Positions 1-4,821 of a stretch of 19,062 nt of DNA are shown here, in pieces. The notes beneath the pieces were generated by a model that searched no databases, had not been told where the DNA came from, and was given only the letters and a program-made list of their open reading frames with translations. The DNA is from an uncultured Prevotella sp. (GTDB lineage: Bacteria > Bacteroidota > Bacteroidia > Bacteroidales > Bacteroidaceae), in assembly GCA_900541335.1 (NCBI GenBank), contig UQJC01000039.1, forward strand, positions 1-19,062, read 5' to 3'. A program made the position numbers and the translations under genes. Each line of letters begins with the position of its first letter. The stretch's first letter is position 1.

Positions 1-208
1 TTCCGCGACTTTGGGAAAGGGCATTGTACTTTTACAATGCGGTTCCGCGACTTTGCAAAGGAGCGTTGCACTTTTACAATGCGGTTCTGCGACTTTGGAA
101 AGGGGCATTGCATTTTTACAATGCGGTTTCGCGACTTTGGAAAGGGACGTTGCACTCCTGCAATGCGGTTTCGCGACTTTGGAAAGGGACATTGCAGTCG
201 TACAATGG
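1..208. repeat. Tandem array of 42-bp units, each with a small hairpin; continues off the left edge
   Basis: Five head-to-tail units of exactly 42 bp lie at 1-42, 43-84, 85-126, 127-168 and 169-208 (the last decays at its end). Each unit starts with a near-constant block (TTCCGCGACTTTGG-like), then a purine-rich stretch, then an imperfect palindrome whose 8-nt arms surround a 4-nt loop (21-40, 63-82, 105-124, 147-166, 189-208). Unit 1 is a perfect stem; the others carry one to three mismatches or G-T wobbles. Because 42 is a multiple of three, all forward frames stay open and one reads as a 14-residue repeat (LLQCGSATLER-like). I treat that as a by-product: there is no plausible start, the open frame runs into unrelated sequence, and all three frames are equally open. 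The number of units is unknown because the array is cut by the window edge. Confidence 0.85.
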
Positions 209-268
209 AATTTTACAGATTTAGCGAACCCCGAACCATCACTTTTTGATTGCGGAGTTTGTAAAATG

Positions 269-308
269 AAAAAGAAGACTCGAACACTGAATTTTCAGTG
301 TTCGAGTC
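269..308 (-). terminator. Intrinsic terminator, minus strand
   Basis: Positions 277-308 form an almost perfect inverted repeat with 15-nt arms (GACTCGAACACTGAA and its complement) and a 2-nt centre. Read on the minus strand the stem is followed at once by a T-rich tract (complement of the A-rich run at 262-276). It is therefore best placed to end minus-strand transcripts, probably that of the small exported-protein gene whose stop codon is 240 nt upstream on that strand. On the plus strand the following sequence (ATACTTTATT) is only moderately T-rich, so termination of a transcript crossing the 42-bp array is possible but weaker. Confidence 0.7.
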
Positions 309-548
309 ATACTTTATTACTGTATGGGACTTTTATCGGACAGCAATAAATCAGTATCTGTTTTTCTTTTTGAACCATTCAGAACCTGAAGGAATCATAC
401 GCTTATTCGTAGTCGATAGCGTAGGGCGTCGCATTACTGCAGGTTCTGAATGATATGCGATAGAGACGATTTGGCTTGGAAGGGGCTTATACCCCACACT
501 TGATGCGGTCGCCTCTTCGGGGAGTGGTAGTGTCTATGCGGGTAGATT
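309..548. other. Intergenic stretch with a 13-bp inverted repeat
   Basis: No plausible gene. The clearest structure is the inverted repeat CATTCAGAACCTG (376-388) with its exact complement at 440-452. Between the arms a 5-bp stem TACGC/GCGTA (398-402 with 419-423) can form, giving a stem within a stem of 77 nt. A small GGGG-CTTATA-CCCC hairpin lies at about 486-499. If the minus-strand gene at 549-968 is read through to the terminator near 277-308, this region is its 3' untranslated region. I could not match it to a known RNA family. Confidence 0.5.
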
Positions 549-968
549 TTACTTTTGCTCCTGTCTTTCTTTATAAAGTTCCTTGGTCAGAAATCCTTCG
601 GTGATCTGCTGGTCGTTGCTGACATCTTTGTAGAAAATCCAGTGAGTTGTCGGTTGTTCGTTGTCCTTGGCCGGATAATTGTGTATGAAGTACCACCCTC
701 GTTTGCTCAGGTAGTTCAGTCCGTCGGCAATGGAGTTAAACCGCAGTTTTTTCCCTTTCTCATCAACGAGTGTCTGGTTGGAGAAGAAACCGACCTCCTG
801 ACCGAAGTCGATGTCCATGTTGTATTTGTTGTTTCCGTAACTGGCAGTGGTAAAAACCACTTCGCAGTACACGCGGTATTGGTTGTTGAGTACGACATAG
901 GACTGCGCCTGAGCGCAGGTAAAGAGGCTGGTTAATAGCCAGCAAAGTAGAAAGAGTTGCTTTTTCAT
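549..968 (-). CDS. Small exported protein of unknown function
   Basis: 139 codons. The start chosen at 968 gives a classic Sec signal peptide, MKKQLFLLCWLLTSLFTCAQA, with likely signal peptidase I cleavage after AQA. The upstream in-frame ATG at 1115 would add 49 residues of Pro/Arg/Ser-rich sequence in front of the signal peptide, so it is rejected. The mature protein of about 118 residues is soluble, with no further membrane segment. It contains a stretch around residues 75-110 (VDEKGKKLRFNSIADGLNYLSKRGWYFIHNY) that resembles a family of small Bacteroides exported proteins I recall carrying an LNYMSKRGWEFV-type motif; this recollection is unverified. A periplasmic or surface location is inferred; no function can be given. 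It stands alone, divergent from the HAD-panB operon, and its likely terminator is far downstream at 277-308. Confidence 0.75.
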   Translation of the reverse strand: MKKQLFLLCWLLTSLFTCAQAQSYVVLNNQYRVYCEVVFTTASYGNNKYNMDIDFGQEVGFFSNQTLVDEKGKKLRFNSIADGLNYLSKRGWYFIHNYPAKDNEQPTTHWIFYKDVSNDQQITEGFLTKELYKERQEQK

Positions 969-1230
969 AGAACTTATAATAGGGATGTTGTTTGCAAGGA
1001 GCGTAGAAGAACTTCGGTTCGTGTCAGCATGCGTACATCGGGGGTATTGACTTTTTGCACCGTTTCGCCGCAAGTAGGGAACTTGACAAAATGGTTGTTG
1101 TGCTGGTTGCAGCACACCCTTTCAGATAAGGCTGTCCTCTTGCGGTGCGGGCAGGGGAATTCTCGGAGAAGAGTTTCCTTGAGAACGCACACTTCGATCT
1201 TCCTTTTACTCACAAAAATACAGTGTTTTG

Positions 1231-1262
1231 TCAAGGCATTGCGCCTTGATTCTTCCTTTTTT
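1231..1262 (+). terminator. Orphan terminator-like hairpin
   Basis: A perfect 7-bp stem (TCAAGGC/GCCTTGA) with a 5-nt loop is followed on the plus strand by TTCTTCC and a run of seven T. No plus-strand gene is recognised upstream, so it would end either an unannotated small RNA or antisense transcription coming from the 549-968 gene region. It could equally be chance structure. Confidence 0.35.
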
Positions 1263-1383
1263 TCTGTTCGATAAATCAGAAAACTCTTTCGTGGGCTGTA
1301 AGGTATGTTTGGCAAAGCCGCTTGTAAGCCTTGAGAAAGGGCAGAAAAAGGAGAAAAGGCTTCCTTCTTAGTGGGGCATATCT

Positions 1384-1391
1384 TACCTTTG
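1384..1391 (+). promoter_or_regulatory. Candidate Bacteroidetes promoter for the HAD-panB operon
   Basis: TACCTTTG fits the TAnnTTTG -7 consensus of the Bacteroidetes primary sigma factor. No good TTG is present about 19 nt upstream (the region reads CTTCCTTCTTA), so the -33 half is weak. It would give a leader of about 190 nt before the HAD start at 1589. Confidence 0.4.
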
Positions 1392-1588
1392 TCACTCCTT
1401 TATGCAGGTTCTATGCCGATTGTTTTCGGAATGAATCCGTTTCAGTAAGCCCGGTTACTTCCGTGTGGAAATAATTTACATTTCTAAATTGAGGTGGTTT
1501 CGCCTTCGTGCTTAGTCTATTCGATAGGCTTACCGATTCGGGTAAAAAGCGGGATAGAACCTGCGTTTTTAATGTAATCATTTGTTTC

Positions 1589-2233
1589 ATGCCAACCGCA
1601 GTATTATTTGATTTAGACGGAGTTTTGATTGATACGGAGGGGCAATACACAGCCTTTTGGGAACAAGTAGGAAGGGATTTATTACCTCATATTCCCGACT
1701 TAGCATCCCGCATCAAAGGAATGACACTCGTACAGATACTTCACCGGTTCTTTGATGACGATGAAGTGATGTGTGCCACCGTCCGTCAACGTCTTCGTGT
1801 CTTTGAGGATACGATGGACTTTCCTCTCCTGCCTGGTGCACTCGAATTTGTAGACGCTTTGCGTCAGGCCGGTTACAAAGTAGCCGTGGTGACCAGTTCG
1901 GATGAAGCCAAATTGGCTTGTCTGCAACGTCGGTATCCCGATTTTGTGCGTCACTTCGACCGCATCTTTACGGCGGAAGATTCTCCTCGCTCCAAACCAG
2001 AACCCGATTGTTATATCGGTGCGGCTAAATTCTTTGGTTTCGAACCTGAAACGTGTTTTGTGTTCGAGGATTCCTTGAGTGGATTGACAGCAGGGAAAGC
2101 CAGCGGAGCAACGGTAATCGGACTGACCACCAGTCATCCTGCGGAGCAAATAGCCGCCTATACACAAGCAACAATCGCCGATTTTACAAACTATACGGTC
2201 GCACAAATGTGTGACGTGCAAAAAACATTCTAA
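1589..2233 (+). CDS. HAD-superfamily hydrolase (beta-phosphoglucomutase-like phosphatase)
   Basis: 214 residues, normal for this subfamily. All four HAD motifs are visible: motif I DLDGVLIDTE with nucleophile D8 and general acid/base D10; motif II VVTSS with T102/S103; motif III with K136 in SKPEP; motif IV FEDSLSGLTAGKASG with E160 and D161. The helical cap inserted between motifs I and II (about residues 15-85) places it with class C1 enzymes of the beta-phosphoglucomutase/phosphoglycolate phosphatase type. A small phosphorylated metabolite is the expected substrate, which cannot be read from the sequence. The start at 1589 puts motif I at the very N-terminus as is usual; an in-frame ATG at 1508 would add 27 unlikely residues. 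Its stop lies 5 nt before panB, so the two are almost certainly co-transcribed. A link to pantothenate synthesis is possible but is only inferred from position. Confidence 0.9.
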   Translation: MPTAVLFDLDGVLIDTEGQYTAFWEQVGRDLLPHIPDLASRIKGMTLVQILHRFFDDDEVMCATVRQRLRVFEDTMDFPLLPGALEFVDALRQAGYKVAVVTSSDEAKLACLQRRYPDFVRHFDRIFTAEDSPRSKPEPDCYIGAAKFFGFEPETCFVFEDSLSGLTAGKASGATVIGLTTSHPAEQIAAYTQATIADFTNYTVAQMCDVQKTF

Positions 2234-2238
2234 AAGTT

Positions 2239-3057
2239 ATGCCAGGATATTTGGTAGACGATGCGCGCAAAGTGACCACGCACCGTTTGAAGGAAATGAA
2301 AGCAGAAGGCAAAAAGATTGCCATGTTGACCTCTTACGACTACACCACCGCTAAAATCGTGGATGCCGCAGGGGTAGATTGTATTCTCATTGGTGACAGT
2401 GCTTCTAATGTGATGGCAGGTCACTCTACGACTTTGCCCATTACGCTCGACCAGATGATTTACCATGCCTCGGCCGTCGCAAAGGCGGTGAAGCGTGCCT
2501 TTGTGGTGTGTGATATGCCTTTCGGTACGTATCAGGTTGATGCTAAGGAGGCTGTGCGCAATGCCATCCGTATCATGAAGGAAACGGGTTGCGACGCGGT
2601 AAAACTCGAAGGTGGTGAGGAAATTATTGAAGCCATCAAGCGTATTCTCGATGCTGGTATCCCCGTGTTCGGTCACCTGGGACTGACACCGCAAAGTATC
2701 AATAAGTTTGGTACGTATGCTGTTCGAGCAAAGGAAGAGGCAGAGGCTCAAAAACTGCTGAAAGACGTGAAACTTCTTGCCGATACAGGCTGTTGCGGTA
2801 TTGTGCTCGAAAAGATTCCTTCTGTCTTGACGGCTCAAGCAGTTGCTTCGGTCGATGTGCCTATTATCGGTATCGGAGGAGGTCCTGCCGATGGTCAAGT
2901 GCTCGTCGTTGATGATATGTTAGGCAAGAACAAAGATTTCTCTCCCAAGTTCCTGCGTCGTTATGCTGATCTCTATACGGTGATGACCGATGCCATTGGG
3001 CAGTTTGTGACCGACGTCAAGTCGGGTGATTTCCCTAATGAGTCTGAACGCTACTAA
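2239..3057 (+). CDS. panB: 3-methyl-2-oxobutanoate hydroxymethyltransferase (ketopantoate hydroxymethyltransferase)
   Basis: 272 residues, typical for PanB. It transfers a hydroxymethyl group from 5,10-methylene-tetrahydrofolate to 2-oxoisovalerate, giving ketopantoate, the first committed step toward pantothenate and coenzyme A; cytosolic. Family signatures are all present: MLTSYDYTTAK (29-39), GDSASNVMAGHSTTLPIT (52-69), CDMPFGTY (91-98), KLEGG (122-126), FGHLGLTPQS (144-153) and IGIGGG near residue 211. The metal-binding residues align as D53, D92 and E124, with the catalytic glutamate as E191 and H146 in the conserved HLGL loop, the order and spacing seen in the E. coli enzyme. It follows the HAD gene after 5 nt. 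The later pathway genes panE/ilvC and panC are not in the window. Confidence 0.97.
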   Translation: MPGYLVDDARKVTTHRLKEMKAEGKKIAMLTSYDYTTAKIVDAAGVDCILIGDSASNVMAGHSTTLPITLDQMIYHASAVAKAVKRAFVVCDMPFGTYQVDAKEAVRNAIRIMKETGCDAVKLEGGEEIIEAIKRILDAGIPVFGHLGLTPQSINKFGTYAVRAKEEAEAQKLLKDVKLLADTGCCGIVLEKIPSVLTAQAVASVDVPIIGIGGGPADGQVLVVDDMLGKNKDFSPKFLRRYADLYTVMTDAIGQFVTDVKSGDFPNESERY

Positions 3058-3078
3058 TTATTGGTGCGCCTCGTGTCG

Positions 3079-3152
3079 CCCGAAAGGAGTGGGGAAGTGT
3101 TTCTAGCAGGACATTGCCCGCGTCTTTCGGGTGTACGGGGTGTTTTTCTTTT
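3079..3152 (+). terminator. Possible terminator after panB
   Basis: CCCGAAAG (3079-3086) pairs with CTTTCGGG (3124-3131), though across a long 37-nt loop. A T-rich tract with runs of five and eight T follows at 3142-3156. The position, just after the panB stop, is right. The long loop makes it a weak hairpin on its own; a smaller CCCG/CGGG pairing inside (3117-3120 with 3128-3131) is an alternative. Confidence 0.35.
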
Positions 3153-3310
3153 TTTTCTGTTGATTGAAGCCAGGCGGTAGCCTGTATGATACGCAAGTGT
3201 ACGGTTGTGAAATAACGATTGGGTCGTGCAGCGGCAGTCTGATGTATTTCAATCGACAAGTCCGCTGGCGTAAATGATAATCGTTTCGCTCTGCAAAGGA
3301 GCGTCCTGTT

Positions 3311-3372
3311 ACCGCAAATATCGCTTTCGTAGCGGTTGCACACGAAAGCATTTCAGCTATTTAAATCTGAAA
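3311..3372 (+). promoter_or_regulatory. Structured 5' leader of the permease gene, pseudoknot-capable
   Basis: Three complementary pairs are packed together: ACCGC (3311-3315) with GCGGT (3332-3336); GCTTTCGT (3323-3330) with ACGAAAGC (3342-3349); and TTTCAG (3351-3356) with CTGAAA (3367-3372). The first two interleave, so they are either mutually exclusive hairpins or the two stems of an H-type pseudoknot with linkers of 7, 1 and 5 nt, which is sterically reasonable. The third hairpin ends 4 nt before the ATG at 3377, where it could mask ribosome entry. No known riboswitch class is recognised. Confidence 0.35.
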
Positions 3373-3376
3373 CAAC

Positions 3377-4492
3377 ATGTCAACCCATCTCCGAAGTCCG
3401 TTGAAGAGTTCGCGCTTTATTAATATGTGCGTTTCCAACTGGTTTTTACACATTTATGTCTATTCACTTATACCCTTACTTTATGCGCAAGCCATTCATT
3501 TTGGTTGTGGCGCAGAGTTGGTAGGATGGGCTATCGTAGCCTTTGCAATCGGCATGATTCTCCCGGGGCCCTTTGGGGCGCGCCTGATGGAGTGTCGGTC
3601 GCGCAAGGAAGTCTTTCTGAAGTCCCTGCTCGTATTGGGATTTCTTCCCACATTAGGTTATGTGTGGGCCAACGAAGGTTATCAGCTCGTGCTCTTACAT
3701 GCGTTACAGGGGGTAGCCTTTGGTGTGGCGCAGACTGCTCTTGGAACGACACTGGTTAATGACGTGCTGGCTTCCAAGCAACGCAACAAAGGCGACGTGA
3801 TTTATGCCTGGGTAGGTCGGTTGGGTATACCCCTTGGCCCGGTAGTCGGTATGTTGTTGACGTATTTCTTTGGTCTCCAGCAGGCTTATTGGTGGTCACT
3901 GACGGCTTGTTTTATGGCATTTTTGTTAGTCGGTCAGACTCAAATTCCGTTGAAGGCTCCTGTTAAAGTTCCCTTGCTGACGTTCGACCGCTTCTTTATT
4001 CCCAAAACACTCCCTTTGAGTCTGACGCTCTTTATCGCCCCTTGGATGATAGGGCGCGCGTTGGGACTTCAGCTCAGTCTTTGGTTTTACTTGGTCGTTT
4101 TTGCCGGCTTCCTGTTCCTCTTTATTGCCCGATGGTTGGCACACGTTTTCAGCTCCTCGCAGTGGGTTCCCGCTTTAGGTTACCTCTTGTTGTTCAGTGC
4201 AATTGTAGTTTACTGTTTCAGCGATACTTTAATCACGGCCTTTATGGTTGGTCTGGGTGCCAGTTTGATATCCTCCACCCATTTAAAGGTTTGGGTAACT
4301 TCTGCCGATCACTGTCAACGTGGTACGGCACAGAATACCTACATGCTTTCCTGGCGCATCGCCTTTTCTTTGGGCTTCCTTTATAGCGTTTATGCACCAT
4401 CGCACGCTTATGTCTTAGACTTGACGATCCTTTTGATTTGTGCGCTGGCTTACTATTTGAACCCCAGACGATATGCCGTAAAAAGCGAGTAG
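3377..4492 (+). CDS. Major facilitator superfamily (MFS) permease
   Basis: 371 residues, strongly hydrophobic, with about 11-12 predicted membrane helices, the usual MFS size for a protein with short loops. Helix 1 is near residues 21-40 and helix 2 near 47-64. The loop between helices 2 and 3 carries a motif A-like stretch, GARLMECRSRK (67-77), with clustered basic residues. A longer cytosolic loop rich in Lys/Pro (about residues 190-215) separates the two six-helix halves. The protein ends with a basic, non-membrane tail. It probably exports or imports a small molecule across the inner membrane; the substrate cannot be told, and drug-efflux-like or metabolite permease are both possible. It appears to be a single-gene transcript: its neighbours are panB after 319 nt and ileS after 329 nt. 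The stop codon abuts the inverted-repeat element that follows. Confidence 0.85.
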   Translation: MSTHLRSPLKSSRFINMCVSNWFLHIYVYSLIPLLYAQAIHFGCGAELVGWAIVAFAIGMILPGPFGARLMECRSRKEVFLKSLLVLGFLPTLGYVWANEGYQLVLLHALQGVAFGVAQTALGTTLVNDVLASKQRNKGDVIYAWVGRLGIPLGPVVGMLLTYFFGLQQAYWWSLTACFMAFLLVGQTQIPLKAPVKVPLLTFDRFFIPKTLPLSLTLFIAPWMIGRALGLQLSLWFYLVVFAGFLFLFIARWLAHVFSSSQWVPALGYLLLFSAIVVYCFSDTLITAFMVGLGASLISSTHLKVWVTSADHCQRGTAQNTYMLSWRIAFSLGFLYSVYAPSHAYVLDLTILLICALAYYLNPRRYAVKSE

Positions 4493-4676
4493 TAAGCAGG
4501 TGTTGAAAATTATTTTTCTCATTCAGTCCAATTGCTTGCACATACAATCACGTTCTTGTACCGCAATTTTTGCTTCTGTGTTCAGTTACCTAGTCCGCTA
4601 TGCTCCTTCATACAGAATCAGAAACTACGGCACGACCACGCATTTTTATGTACAACTAATTTTCAACACCTACTTA
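4493..4676. mobile_element. MITE-like element with 20-bp terminal inverted repeats
   Basis: The left end TAAGCAGGTGTTGAAAATTA (4493-4512) and the right end TAATTTTCAACACCTACTTA (4657-4676) are inverted copies with a single mismatch in 20. The 144 nt between them encode nothing recognisable. Both outer ends are the dinucleotide TA, which fits a TA target duplication of the kind made by IS630/Tc1-mariner transposases, leaving a 180-bp core. The left end begins directly after the permease stop codon, and the right end stops 3 nt before the -33 box of the ileS promoter. A non-mobile explanation (long hairpin terminator or regulatory structure) is possible. Copy number elsewhere cannot be judged here. 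Confidence 0.45.
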
Positions 4677-4679
4677 TTT

Positions 4680-4709
4680 TTGCGTATTCTGCCAATTGAC
4701 TTATCTTTG
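4680..4709 (+). promoter_or_regulatory. Bacteroidetes-type promoter of ileS
   Basis: TTG at 4680-4682 and TATCTTTG at 4702-4709 are separated by 19 nt, matching the consensus TTG-N19-TAnnTTTG of the Bacteroidetes primary sigma factor. Transcription should start near 4716, leaving a leader of about 105 nt before the ileS ATG at 4822. The -33 box sits 3 nt beyond the right inverted repeat of the preceding element. Confidence 0.75.
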
Positions 4710-4821
4710 CAGCCAAAATTTTTCAAACTTCGTATTTACGATTACTCATTCGAATTGGTGCAACTCAACGCACTTCCGAAGGAGTATGCGATAGAATGGA
4801 ATTATAACACAAAAAGACGAT

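Larger units (their letters stand above)
969..1588. other. 620-nt divergent intergenic region, structured but without a convincing gene
   Basis: Open frames here are not supported: composition is not protein-like and no family is recognisable. Visible structure: a perfect 7-bp hairpin TGTGCTG-GTTG-CAGCACA at 1099-1116; a bulged stem TTCTC+GGA / TCC+GAGAA at 1160-1185; and a 7-bp hairpin TCAAGGC-ATTGC-GCCTTGA at 1231-1249 followed by a T-rich tract to 1262. A promoter for the rightward operon is annotated separately at 1384-1391. On the minus strand, CAAAAATA at 1213-1220 reads as TATTTTTG, a possible -7 box for the exported-protein gene, but without a well-spaced TTG it is weak. Confidence 0.5.
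3058..3376. other. Intergenic region panB to MFS permease
   Basis: 319 nt without a credible gene. The left third holds the terminator-like sequence described separately and a pyrimidine-rich run. The middle (about 3160-3300) shows no clear motif, and no TAnnTTTG promoter with a spaced TTG was found for the permease. The last 66 nt are dense in complementary segments and are annotated as a structured leader. Confidence 0.5.
4493..4821. other. Intergenic region permease to ileS
   Basis: 329 nt. It is occupied by the inverted-repeat element (4493-4676), the ileS promoter (4680-4709) and a leader of about 105 nt. An open frame that runs from 4500 into the 5' end of ileS has no start signal or protein-like features and is not annotated. 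Confidence 0.6.

Noticed and set aside
1..208. CRISPR array at the left edge
   Set aside because: The units are contiguous 42-bp repeats without unique spacers, and no cas genes are present.
11..349. 112-codon open frame across the 42-bp repeats
   Set aside because: All three forward frames are open because the unit is 42 bp; no start signal, and the frame continues into the terminator hairpin.
974..1315. 113-codon minus-strand frame upstream of the exported-protein gene
   Set aside because: Cys/Arg/Thr-rich, no family likeness, overlaps the hairpins and has no promoter or spacing that would suggest a gene.
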